A stretch of 7,784 nt of DNA from Alphaproteobacteria bacterium (GTDB lineage: Bacteria; Pseudomonadota; Alphaproteobacteria; Rhodobacterales; Rhodobacteraceae), in contig JAJRUE010000195.1 of the NCBI GenBank assembly GCA_024277955.1, positions 1 to 7,784 on the forward strand, written 5' to 3'. Both the position numbers and the translations under genes were made by a program. The notes under the pieces are model-generated. The model was not told the DNA's origin, searched no databases, and saw nothing but the letters and a program-made list of their open reading frames with translations. This document shows, piece after piece, positions 1 through 6,089 of this stretch (positions are counted from its first letter, which is position 1; each line of letters starts with the position of its first letter).

Positions 1-837
1 CCCTACATGGAATTCCAGCGCTTCAAGCATCACCCGATGGTGGAAGAACTGCTGAAGGGCGGCAAGCGCATCGCCTACGGGGCGCGCGTGGTCACCAAGG
101 GCGGCTACCAGTCGATCCCGAAATCGGCCTTTCCGGGCGGTGCGCTGCTGGGCTGTTCGGCGGGGCTGGTGAACCTGCCGCGCATCAAGGGCAACCACAA
201 CGCGATGCTGTCGGGCATCGCGGCGGCCGATGCGGCGGCGGCGGCGATCAAGGCCGGGCGCGCCGGCGACGAACTGGCCGACTATGATGCGGCCCTGCGC
301 AGCGGCCCCGTCGGCAAGGATCTGAAGCCGGTGCGCAACGTCGCGCCGATGAACGGGCGCTGGGGCGTGCTGGCCGGGCTGACGCTGGGCGGGTTCGACA
401 TGTGGTTCCAGTCGATCTTCCGCTTTTCGCTGTTCGGCACGCTGAAACACGGCAAGGACGACGCCGCCGCCACCCAGGCCAAGGCGCTGCACAAGCCGAT
501 CGACTATCCCAAGCCCGACGGCAAGATCAGCTTTGACCGGCTGACAAATGTCAGCTTTTCCTTCACCAACCACGAAGAAAGCCAGCCCTGCCATCTGAAG
601 CTGGCCGACCCGGACGTGCCGATCCGCATCAACCTGCCCGAATACGACGAACCGGCCCAGCGCTACTGCCCCGCCGGCGTTTACGAAGTCGTCGCCGAAG
701 CCGGCAAGGATCCGAAATTCGTGATCAATTTCCAGAACTGCGTGCACTGCAAGACCTGCGACATCAAGGATCCCAGCCGCAATATCACCTGGACGGTGCC
801 ACAAGGGGGCGACGGTCCGAACTATCCCAATATGTAA
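1..837 (+). CDS. Electron transfer flavoprotein-ubiquinone oxidoreductase, C-terminal half (5' end outside window)
   Basis: This is the C-terminal 278 residues of ETF-QO, an inner-membrane-associated FAD and 4Fe-4S enzyme. It takes electrons from reduced electron transfer flavoprotein (fatty-acid, amino-acid and choline catabolism) and passes them to ubiquinone. Seen in the sequence: the conserved LQSIPK-like segment (here YQSIPK, about fragment residue 36), then GCSAGLVNLPRIKG and the A-rich helix that close the FAD domain. The tail carries four iron-sulfur cysteines, one in RYCPAG (codon at 667) and three in NCVHCKTC (codons at 739, 748, 757). It ends with the family-typical DIKDP, WTVPQGGDGPNY and a TAA stop. 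The family is about 550 residues long, so roughly half is missing upstream. The frame is open from base 1, so the first in-frame ATG at base 7 is internal. Between about 115 and 145 lies an aromatic, hydrophobic stretch (WFQSIFRFSLFG) that fits the membrane-contact region. All four cluster ligands are intact, so nothing suggests decay. Confidence 0.95.
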   Translation, partial: PYMEFQRFKHHPMVEELLKGGKRIAYGARVVTKGGYQSIPKSAFPGGALLGCSAGLVNLPRIKGNHNAMLSGIAAADAAAAAIKAGRAGDELADYDAALRSGPVGKDLKPVRNVAPMNGRWGVLAGLTLGGFDMWFQSIFRFSLFGTLKHGKDDAAATQAKALHKPIDYPKPDGKISFDRLTNVSFSFTNHEESQPCHLKLADPDVPIRINLPEYDEPAQRYCPAGVYEVVAEAGKDPKFVINFQNCVHCKTCDIKDPSRNITWTVPQGGDGPNYPNM

Positions 838-852
838 AACTTGCGTCATTTT

Positions 853-883
853 GCCCGTCCGGGGCGCCGGGCGCATTGTTTTT
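853..883 (+). terminator. Possible intrinsic terminator after ETF-QO
   Basis: Sixteen bases past the ETF-QO stop, GCCCG (853-857) can pair with CGGGC (868-872). As an alternative fold, GCGC (864-867) can pair with GCGC (871-874). Both are followed by a T-rich run, ATTGTTTTT (875-883). A short GC hairpin with a T run is the classic form of a Rho-independent terminator. The stems are only 4-5 base pairs, so this is a weak candidate. It would separate ETF-QO from the TPR gene transcriptionally, but partial read-through is quite possible. Confidence 0.4.
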
Positions 884-924
884 GCCGGGCCAAGGCCTTA
901 ATCCTGCGAAAGTTGAAGGTTTCG

Positions 925-929
925 AAGGA
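925..929 (+). promoter_or_regulatory. Ribosome binding site that supports the TTG start of the TPR gene
   Basis: AAGGA lies seven bases before the TTG at 937. The open frame extends back to another TTG at 841, but that start would put a Cys/Arg-rich stretch ahead of the signal peptide and has no Shine-Dalgarno-like sequence near it. The AAGGA plus the signal peptide that begins right after 937 together decide the start. Confidence 0.6.
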
Positions 930-936
930 ACGCATA

Positions 937-2637
937 TTGGCCCATCGCACGCCCCTGACCGTTTTCGCGCTTGCCCTGGCGGGGACGGTTCTTGCCACGC
1001 CGCTGGCAGCCGAAGGCAATGCCGGCCCCTATCTGGCCGGTCGGGTCGCCTTTGCCGAAAACGACTTTTCGGCCGCGGCGCAGTATTATGTCCGGGCGCT
1101 GATCAAGGATCCCACCAACAGCGACCTGATGGAAAGCGCCATCGTTGCCCAGATCGGCCAGGGCGGGGTGGATCGGGCGGTTGCCATCGCCCGCCGGCTT
1201 GGCAGCCTGGACGAGAACAACCAGATCGCCAACCTGGTGCTGCTGGCCGACGCCGTGGCGCAGGACGACTTTGACGCGGCGGCAAAGCTGCTGCAGCGCG
1301 ATCAGGCGGTGGGCCCGCTGGTGGACGGTCTGGCGCGCGCCTGGGTCGAGGTCGGCCAGGGTCGGATGTCGGCGGCGATCGCGCTGTTCGACAAGGTGGC
1401 GGCGGAACCGGGGCTCAAGGGTTTCGGGCTGTATCACAAGGCGCTCGCGCTTGCGGTGGTCGGCGATTTCGAGGGCGCCGAGGCGCTCATGTCGGGCAAC
1501 GGCGGCAACGATGTTCCCAGCACCCGGCGCTCGGTCTATGCGCGGGCCGAGATACTCAGCCAACTCGAACGCAACGCCGATGCGGTCGAGATGATCCAGA
1601 CCGCGTTCGGCGGCAATCTGGACCCGGTGTTCGAACGTCTGGTGTTCCGTCTCAAGGCGGGTGAACTGCTGCCGTTTACCACCGTGCGAAACGCGCGCGA
1701 TGGTCTGGCCGAAGTGTTTTTTGGCGTCGCCCGGGTGCTGCGCGGCGAGGCCGCCGATGGCTACACCCTGGTCTATTCGCGCATCTCCCAATACCTTCGG
1801 CCCGGCTACGTGGACGCGGTGCTGATGTCGGCGCAGCTTCTTGAACAGATGGAACGCTACGAACTGGCGACCCAGACCTACAAGCAGGTTCCGCGCGACG
1901 ATCCGGCCTTTGTCAGCGCCGAACTTGGCCGCGCCGATGCGCTGGACAAGGCCGGCAAGACCGAAGCGGCGATCGAAGTCCTTGAACAGCTGTCGCGCGA
2001 TTTTGCCGGCCGGCCATCGGTGCATATCGCGCTGGGCGATGCCTACCGGCGGCAGAAACGCTACCAGGACGCGGCAGATTCCTATGACCGGGCGGTGGCA
2101 AGCTACGACACCATCGGCCCGGCGCAGTGGTCGCTGTTTTTCATGCGCGGCATCGCCCATGAACGGCTGAAACAGTGGGACAAGGCCGAAGCGGACCTGC
2201 GCAAGGCGCTTGAACTGAAGCCGGACCAGCCGCAGGTGCTGAACTACCTGGGCTATTCCTTTGTCGAGTTGCGCACCAACATGGACGAAGCGCTGGACAT
2301 GATCGTCAAGGCCGTCAAGGCGCAGCCCAACGATGGCTATATCACCGATTCGCTGGGCTGGGTTCTGTATCGCATGGGCCGCTATCAGGAAGCGGTGCCG
2401 CATATGGAACGCGCCGCCGAACTGGTGCCGGTGGACCCGATCATCAACGATCACCTGGGCGACGTTTACTGGGCCGTGGGCCGCAAGCGCGAGGCCCGGT
2501 TCCAGTGGAACCGCGCCCTGTCCTTTGACCCCGAAGAAAAGGACGCCGAGCGCATTCGCCGCAAACTGGCCGTGGGCCTGGACAAGGTACTGCAGGAAGA
2601 AGGCGCCGCGCCGATTTCGCTGGCCAATGAAAACTAG
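937..2637 (+). CDS. Exported tetratricopeptide-repeat protein
   Basis: This is a 566-residue TPR scaffold protein of unknown specific partner. With a TTG start at 937, the N-terminus is a standard Sec signal peptide: short basic MAHR, a hydrophobic stretch from about residue 7 to 24 (LTVFALALAGTVLA) and likely cleavage near PLAA/EG around residue 25. The mature protein would be periplasmic or held at the outer face of the inner membrane. The body is nearly all helical repeats. Clear TPR units with W/L-G-A-P spacing fall at about residues 30-61, 361-392, 398-429, 432-464, 466-498 and 500-533. The central part (about 80-340) is a more degenerate solenoid. The repeat just before the C-terminus contains DSLGWVLYRMGRYQEAV, a pattern common in alphaproteobacterial TPR proteins of this size. 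The gene overlaps ispE by 11 bases and is likely cotranscribed with it. I cannot assign a pathway; a role in envelope assembly is only a guess from its location. Confidence 0.85.
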   Translation: MAHRTPLTVFALALAGTVLATPLAAEGNAGPYLAGRVAFAENDFSAAAQYYVRALIKDPTNSDLMESAIVAQIGQGGVDRAVAIARRLGSLDENNQIANLVLLADAVAQDDFDAAAKLLQRDQAVGPLVDGLARAWVEVGQGRMSAAIALFDKVAAEPGLKGFGLYHKALALAVVGDFEGAEALMSGNGGNDVPSTRRSVYARAEILSQLERNADAVEMIQTAFGGNLDPVFERLVFRLKAGELLPFTTVRNARDGLAEVFFGVARVLRGEAADGYTLVYSRISQYLRPGYVDAVLMSAQLLEQMERYELATQTYKQVPRDDPAFVSAELGRADALDKAGKTEAAIEVLEQLSRDFAGRPSVHIALGDAYRRQKRYQDAADSYDRAVASYDTIGPAQWSLFFMRGIAHERLKQWDKAEADLRKALELKPDQPQVLNYLGYSFVELRTNMDEALDMIVKAVKAQPNDGYITDSLGWVLYRMGRYQEAVPHMERAAELVPVDPIINDHLGDVYWAVGRKREARFQWNRALSFDPEEKDAERIRRKLAVGLDKVLQEEGAAPISLANEN

Positions 2638-3583
2638 GGTTTTCGCGCCGGCCAAGATCAACCTGACACTGCATGTCACCGGCCAGCGCGCCGACGGCTA
2701 TCACCTGCTGGACAGCCTGGTGGTTTTCGCGCCTTTCGGCGACGCACTGACCCTTTCGGCGGCGGACGAATTGTCGTTTGTGGTCGATGGCCCGCAGGCG
2801 CGCGGGGTGCCGGCCGGGGGCGAAAACCTGGTGCTCAGGGCGGCCAGGCTGCTGGGGGGCGGGCGCGGCGCGGCCTTGCGGCTGACCAAGTCCCTGCCGC
2901 CGGCCTCGGGCGTGGGCGGCGGATCGGCCGACGCCGCCGCGGCGCTGCGCGGGCTGAGCGCGCTTTGGGGGCTGGGCGATCTGATTGGCGATCCGATGGA
3001 CGGCCAGCGGGCGGACGCGGGCGGCGAGATGCGCGGGCTCTGGCAGGAAATCCTTGGTCTCGGGGCCGATATCCCCATGTGTCTGGCGTCGGCCAGTTGC
3101 CGGGCGCGCGGCGTGGGCGGGCGGCTGGATCGGGTCGCGGGCCTGCCGCCGATCCCGGCGCTGGTGGTCAATCCGGGGGTTGGCGTTTCGACACCCTCTG
3201 TCTTCAAGCAACTGAAAGACAAGAACAATCCCCCGATGCCCGAAGCGATCCCCGGCTTTTCGTCGGTGCGCGACCTGGCGCGTTGGCTGCGTGACCAGCG
3301 CAATGACCTCGAGGCGCCGGCGGTCGCCAGGCAACCGGTCATCGAGCGGGTGCTGACGGCGTTGCGCGCCTGCCCCGATGTCCTGCTGGCCCGGATGTCC
3401 GGGTCCGGTGCCACCTGTTTTGGGATATTTCCCGACCGCGCCCGCGCCCGATCAGCGTGCGATGCTCTGGCGCGCCAGCACCCGGACTGGTGGTTTGCCG
3501 AAGGCCAGTTGGGGGATCAGTCGCAAAAGGCGCGCCCGCGCCCGAATGCCGGATCAAGGATTTCGGGCGGGATGGGATCGTAA
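2627..3583 (+). CDS. ispE: 4-diphosphocytidyl-2-C-methyl-D-erythritol kinase (IspE)
   Basis: IspE is a cytoplasmic GHMP-family kinase of the non-mevalonate (MEP) isoprenoid pathway. It phosphorylates the 2-hydroxyl of CDP-methylerythritol using ATP. Seen: PAKINL with the substrate-site Lys10; GYHLLDSLV at 24-32; the glycine-rich ATP loop PPASGVGGGSADAA at about 91-104; LGADIP with the catalytic-type Asp148; and the third GHMP motif MSGSGATCFGIF at 257-268. The ATG at 2627 is the only sensible start because the PAKIN motif follows within eight residues. It has no Shine-Dalgarno sequence and sits inside the end of the TPR gene, so translation is probably coupled to that gene. At 318 residues it is longer than the usual 280-290. 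There is an apparent insert at about 117-133 ahead of LGADIP and a Gly/Arg/Pro-rich tail of about 25 residues after DWWFAEG. All catalytic motifs are intact, so it should be functional. Confidence 0.95.
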   Translation: MKTRVFAPAKINLTLHVTGQRADGYHLLDSLVVFAPFGDALTLSAADELSFVVDGPQARGVPAGGENLVLRAARLLGGGRGAALRLTKSLPPASGVGGGSADAAAALRGLSALWGLGDLIGDPMDGQRADAGGEMRGLWQEILGLGADIPMCLASASCRARGVGGRLDRVAGLPPIPALVVNPGVGVSTPSVFKQLKDKNNPPMPEAIPGFSSVRDLARWLRDQRNDLEAPAVARQPVIERVLTALRACPDVLLARMSGSGATCFGIFPDRARARSACDALARQHPDWWFAEGQLGDQSQKARPRPNAGSRISGGMGS

Positions 3584-3794
3584 TTCCTGCCACTGGAAAC
3601 TTCGCGCCAACGTGATGTTTGCGTCCGACCGTAGCGCTGCAAGGGCACCAGAGATGCGACGGGGCGGGTGCCGCCGGGGCCGTAAGGCAAATGAAGACAG
3701 GCCCTAGTGGGGTGGACTCGTAGTGCGTATCATTGAAATCAGGAACGACGGCAGGTTTGCGCCCGGCCCCGAGGGGGGCGCGGTGCCGTATCTC

Positions 3795-3839
3795 ACGCGT
3801 GTTGAATGAAATAGAAACGTCGCAACGCGTTGAAACGTC
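3795..3839. repeat. Imperfect tandem repeat (ACGCGT ... TTGAA ... GAAACGTC)
   Basis: ACGCGT appears at 3795-3800 and 3825-3830, and GAAACGTC at 3814-3821 and 3832-3839. The second unit (3825-3839) looks like the first (3795-3821) with about twelve central bases removed. The second ACGCGT sits inside the perfect palindrome CAACGCGTTG (3823-3832). This is the AT-richest part of the gap. It could be a binding site or a slippage product; no promoter element could be placed with confidence. Confidence 0.4.
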
Positions 3840-3846
3840 AGAACAA

Positions 3847-3881
3847 TTCGCGCCCGCCCTGGGGGCGGGGTCGGGCGCGAA
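3847..3881 (-). terminator. Strong hairpin, likely terminator of the minus-strand polyprenyl synthase transcript
   Basis: TTCGCGCCCG (3847-3856) and CGGGCGCGAA (3872-3881) are perfect 10-base inverted repeats, and the stem extends by three more pairs past a one-base bulge at 3871. An alternative inner stem pairs CCCGCCC (3853-3859) with GGGCGGG (3863-3869). Read on the minus strand, the hairpin is followed by TTGTTCTG, a partial T run. That orientation fits termination of the gene ending at 3942. Confidence 0.5.
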
Positions 3882-3902
3882 CCGGATCGCGGGGCGATCC
3901 GG
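3882..3902 (-). terminator. Second perfect hairpin, directly abutting the first
   Basis: CCGGATCGC (3882-3890) pairs perfectly with GCGATCCGG (3894-3902) around a three-base GGG loop (CCC on the minus strand). On the minus strand it comes 40 bases after the polyprenyl synthase stop and runs straight into the next hairpin with no spacer. Neither side has a full T run; the plus-strand side has only GGTTTATC. It may work together with the neighbouring hairpin as a bidirectional barrier or as a 3'-end stabiliser. Confidence 0.45.
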
Positions 3903-3941
3903 GGTTTATCATTGAATGATGCGAACTTCAGATTCAGGTGA

Positions 3942-4940
3942 CTAGCTGATCCGGGCCACCACATAGTCGGCCAGATCGTCCAGCATCTGACGAATCGGCT
4001 CATCGGGCAGACCCGCCAACGCCGCCTTGGCGCGCCCGGCCCAGCCCATCGCATCGGCGCGTGCCGCATCCAGCGCACCGTGTTTGCGCAGCAGGTCCAG
4101 CGCGTGATCCAGATCGCCCGCGCCCTGCTTGCCCTTTTCGATCACGCGTTCCCAAAAGGCGCGTTCTTCGGGGCTGGCCTGCGCTACCGCCTTGATCAGC
4201 GGCAAGGTCAGCTTGCGCTCGCGAAAATCGTCGCCGATGTTCTTGCCGATGGCGTCCGAGCCTTCGTAATCCAGCAGATCATCGACGATCTGAAAACAGA
4301 TCCCCAGCGCATCGCCATAGGTGTGCAGCGCCTCGATCTGCCCCGCAGGCGCCCCGGCGATCACCCCGCCAACCTCGGCGGCGGCGGAAAACAGCGCCGC
4401 CGTCTTGCCGCGCACGACCTTCAGATAGACGCTTTCGTCGGTGGCCAGATCCTGGGCCGCGGTCAGTTGCAGCACTTCGCCTTCGGCGATGGTGGCGGCG
4501 GCGTTGGACAGGATGTTCAGCACCTCGAGCGACCCGGTTTCGGTCATCAGCTGGAAGGACCGCGCAAACAGGTAGTCGCCCACCAGAACCGAAGACTTGT
4601 TGTCCCACAACAGGTTGGCCGTGGGTCGCCCGCGCCGTTGGCCGCTTTCGTCCACCACGTCGTCATGCAGCAGGGTGGCGGTGTGGATGAATTCCACTGT
4701 CGCCGCCAGATGCACATGGAATGGCCCGTCATAGCCGCACAGCCGCGCCGATGCGAGCGTCAGAAGCGGGCGCAGACGCTTGCCGCCGGCCTCGACCAGA
4801 TGGGCGGTGACCTCGGGGATGCGGGGGGCATGTTCGCTGGCCATCCGTTCGCGGATGAGGGAATTCACGGCGGCCATGTCGCCGGCCAGATGGTCGGCAA
4901 GGCGTTCGTGCGGCTTGATAATCGTGTCGTCCAAACCCAT
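3942..4940 (-). CDS. Long-chain all-trans polyprenyl diphosphate synthase (ubiquinone side chain)
   Basis: This enzyme extends farnesyl or geranyl diphosphate with isopentenyl diphosphate units to the long tail used for ubiquinone. The order usually makes Q10, so a decaprenyl product is the likeliest (IspB/DdsA-like). Seen, with Met at 4940 as residue 1: GGKRLRP at 52-58; the first Asp-rich motif LLHDDVVD with D93, D94 and D97; GKT at 178-180; the second Asp-rich motif FQIVDDLLDYEG with D220, D221 and D224; and IGKNIGDDF at 231-239. The residue five before the first motif is Ala88, a small side chain that permits long products, as in E. coli IspB. The length of 332 is normal. The frame is open to an ATG at 4979, but MGLDDTIIKPHERL starting at 4940 matches family N-termini, and the longer form adds an unconserved Ser/Arg-rich leader. 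A weak GAGAG precedes 4940. The gene is divergent from the DUF2007 gene. Confidence 0.93.
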   Translation of the reverse strand: MGLDDTIIKPHERLADHLAGDMAAVNSLIRERMASEHAPRIPEVTAHLVEAGGKRLRPLLTLASARLCGYDGPFHVHLAATVEFIHTATLLHDDVVDESGQRRGRPTANLLWDNKSSVLVGDYLFARSFQLMTETGSLEVLNILSNAAATIAEGEVLQLTAAQDLATDESVYLKVVRGKTAALFSAAAEVGGVIAGAPAGQIEALHTYGDALGICFQIVDDLLDYEGSDAIGKNIGDDFRERKLTLPLIKAVAQASPEERAFWERVIEKGKQGAGDLDHALDLLRKHGALDAARADAMGWAGRAKAALAGLPDEPIRQMLDDLADYVVARIS

Positions 4941-4997
4941 CACGCTCTCGTCACTTGATCTCGACAAAGCCGGGCGCATGCCCTTAAGTCACGGAAT
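4941..4997. promoter_or_regulatory. Short divergent spacer that must hold promoters for both neighbours
   Basis: Only 57 bases separate the start codons of the polyprenyl synthase (leftward) and the DUF2007 gene (rightward). If both start codons are right, promoter elements for both directions lie here or within the opposing coding sequences. I could not place a convincing -35/-10 pair on either strand. TTGATC at 4955-4960 is the best -35-like word for the plus strand but has no partner at a normal distance. A small inverted repeat, GGGC-gcat-GCCC, lies at 4972-4983. Confidence 0.35.
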
Positions 4998-5213
4998 ATG
5001 AAAGAGCTTCTACGCACAACCGACCCAACGGTCATCGCCTATGCCACGGCCCTTCTCAAGGGCGAGGGTATAGACTGCTTTGCCATCGACGTCCACATGA
5101 GCGTGCTGGAAGGCAGCATAGGCGTTTTGCCGCGCCGCATGATGGTGCGCGACGCCGATCTGGGTCGGGCCGAGCGGGTTCTGCGCGACAACCAGATCGA
5201 GTTGGGGCGCTAG
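4998..5213 (+). CDS. DUF2007-family small protein
   Basis: This is a 71-residue acidic/amphipathic protein of the DUF2007 family (often annotated as putative signal transducing protein), whose biochemical role is not established. Seen: N-terminal MKELLRTTDPTVIAYATALLKGEGID, an early strand then helix that recurs across the family; a central segment FAIDVHMSVLEGSIGVLPRRMMV; and a C-terminal helix DADLGRAERVLRDNQIEL. The fold expected is a small ferredoxin-like unit. There is no signal peptide or membrane segment, so it is cytosolic. The ATG at 4998 has only a poor GGA two bases upstream, but the N-terminus is family-typical. The stop is four bases ahead of the methyltransferase start, so the two are almost certainly one transcript. 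I do not infer a function beyond that link. Confidence 0.85.
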   Translation: MKELLRTTDPTVIAYATALLKGEGIDCFAIDVHMSVLEGSIGVLPRRMMVRDADLGRAERVLRDNQIELGR

Positions 5214-5217
5214 GTTC

Positions 5218-5982
5218 GTGGGGTTTGACGACGCCGATCTGACGCGCGACGCTTTCCTTGGCGGACGGGTTCTGGCCTGGCAGCCGCGCCGGGGATACCG
5301 CGCCGGGATCGACGCGGTTTTGCTGGCAGCAGCGGTGGCGGCGCGGCCGGGCGACAGCGTGCTCGAACTTGGCTGCGGCGTGGGCGTGGCCGGGCTTTGC
5401 CTGGCGGCGCGGGTGCCGGGGGTGGCGCTTGCCGGGGTCGAATTGCAGGCCGACTACGCCGCGCTGGCCCGGCGTAACGCGGCGCAAAACGCCACAGCTT
5501 TCGAGGTGCATTGCGCCGATCTGCGGGCCATGCCGGCGGCGCTGCGCGCGGTCAGCTTTGATCACGTGATGGCCAACCCGCCGTATTTCAGCCGGGCGCG
5601 GGGGTCGCCGGCCCCCGACGGCGGGCGTGACACCGCGCTGGCCGGCGACACGCCGCTTGCGGACTGGCTGGACGCGGCGACCCGGCGCCTGCGCCCCGGC
5701 GGACGCCTGACGATCATCCAGAAAGGCGACCGGCTGAGCGATGTGCTGGCGGCGATTGATTCGCGTCTCGGGGCGGTCCAGGTGCTGCCGGTTTCGCCGC
5801 GCCGGGGGCGGGATGCGGAACTGATCCTGGTCACTGCGCGAAAAGGCGCTCGTGCGCCGCTGCGCCTGGCCGCGCCGCTGGTGCTGCACGCCGGTGACCG
5901 CCACCAGCGGGACGGCGACAGCTATCGGGCGGAAATTCAGGAAATTTTACGCAATGCCGCCCCCTTGAAATTCGCGGATTAA
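5218..5982 (+). CDS. TrmN6-like tRNA1(Val) adenine-37 N6-methyltransferase
   Basis: This is a 254-residue class I SAM-dependent methyltransferase related to E. coli TrmN6 (YfiC), which makes m6A at position 37 of tRNA1(Val). Seen: the N-terminal pattern GGRVLAWQPRRGYRAGIDAV (15-34), very typical of this group; motif I VLELGCGVGVAGL (48-60) for SAM binding; the acidic end of the second strand, GVEL with Glu75; DLRAMP near 101; and the catalytic NPPYF (120-124), the signature of N6-adenine methyltransferases. RPGGRLTII (159-167) closes the Rossmann core. It starts at GTG 5218, four bases after the DUF2007 stop, with only a weak ribosome site, so coupling to the upstream gene is likely. The exact tRNA substrate is inferred from the family; some relatives annotated only as methyltransferases may act on other adenines. 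Confidence 0.87.
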   Translation: MGFDDADLTRDAFLGGRVLAWQPRRGYRAGIDAVLLAAAVAARPGDSVLELGCGVGVAGLCLAARVPGVALAGVELQADYAALARRNAAQNATAFEVHCADLRAMPAALRAVSFDHVMANPPYFSRARGSPAPDGGRDTALAGDTPLADWLDAATRRLRPGGRLTIIQKGDRLSDVLAAIDSRLGAVQVLPVSPRRGRDAELILVTARKGARAPLRLAAPLVLHAGDRHQRDGDSYRAEIQEILRNAAPLKFAD

Positions 5983-6036
5983 GGATTTTGTAAAACTTAT
6001 GGCGCAACACCATCCGGTGTGTCCGCGTCGCAAACA

Positions 6037-6058
6037 GGCGTGACAGACGCCCGGTTTT
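6037..6058 (+). terminator. Weak terminator-like hairpin after the methyltransferase gene
   Basis: GGCGT (6037-6041) pairs with ACGCC (6047-6051) around the loop GACAG, followed by CGGTTTT (6052-6058). The stem is five base pairs and the T run is four, so it is marginal. It lies 54 bases past the methyltransferase stop and ahead of the DUF465 gene. A smaller inverted repeat, ACACC-atcc-GGTGT, lies at 6007-6020. Confidence 0.35.
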
Positions 6059-6089
6059 GTGCTGCACTTGGCACAGAGCATCCACAAAG

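Larger units (their letters stand above)
3728..3916. repeat. Ten-base direct repeat pair bracketing the structured part of the gap
   Basis: TATCATTGAA occurs exactly at 3728-3737 and again at 3907-3916, 179 bases apart. Between the copies lie the tandem repeat and both hairpins. The second copy is also half of a small palindrome, ATCAT-tga-ATGAT (3908-3920). No terminal inverted repeats are visible just inside the copies. The pair could be a chance match, a duplicated site from an old insertion, or a protein-binding word. Confidence 0.35.
3584..3941. other. Gene-free gap between convergent ispE and polyprenyl synthase, rich in repeats
   Basis: These 358 bases separate two genes that point at each other. 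I see no convincing protein gene; the short open frames here have no ribosome site and no family resemblance. I also see no tRNA-like fold. The first half (3584-3720) has no structure I can name. The second half holds an imperfect tandem repeat (3795-3839), a 10-base direct repeat pair (3728-3737 and 3907-3916), and two strong adjoining inverted repeats (3847-3881 and 3882-3902). The inverted repeats most simply act as terminators. A small RNA cannot be excluded. Confidence 0.6.

Noticed and set aside
898..2679. A 593-codon open frame on the minus strand opposite the TPR gene
   Set aside because: It mirrors a clear TPR protein in GC-rich DNA, where antisense frames stay open by codon bias. 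Its translation is rich in His/Gln/Arg with no recognisable domain or ribosome site.
2444..3414. Long minus-strand open frames opposite ispE
   Set aside because: They are Arg/Pro/Ala-rich antisense translations of a gene with intact GHMP kinase motifs, and have no start signal.
3733..3915. A 60-codon open frame in the convergent gap
   Set aside because: It has no ribosome site, runs through both hairpins, and resembles no family I know. Its composition looks like translated non-coding sequence.
3584..3941. A tRNA or other standard RNA gene in the convergent gap
   Set aside because: No cloverleaf arms, TTC-type loop or CCA-like end could be found on either strand.
4080..4958. A 292-codon plus-strand open frame opposite the polyprenyl synthase
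   Set aside because: The opposite strand carries both Asp-rich motifs of a textbook prenyl synthase. This frame is its codon-bias shadow with no family resemblance.
5965..5993. A sigma-70-like promoter TTGAAA with 17-base spacing to TTGTAA
   Set aside because: The -10 part matches the consensus at too few positions, and the -35 part is inside the methyltransferase coding sequence. It was not strong enough to list.
6069..6084. A sigma-54-like promoter (TGGCAC) upstream of DUF465
   Set aside because: The -24 half matches, but the required GC of the -12 half is absent (CC at that position), and the site lies too close to the Shine-Dalgarno.
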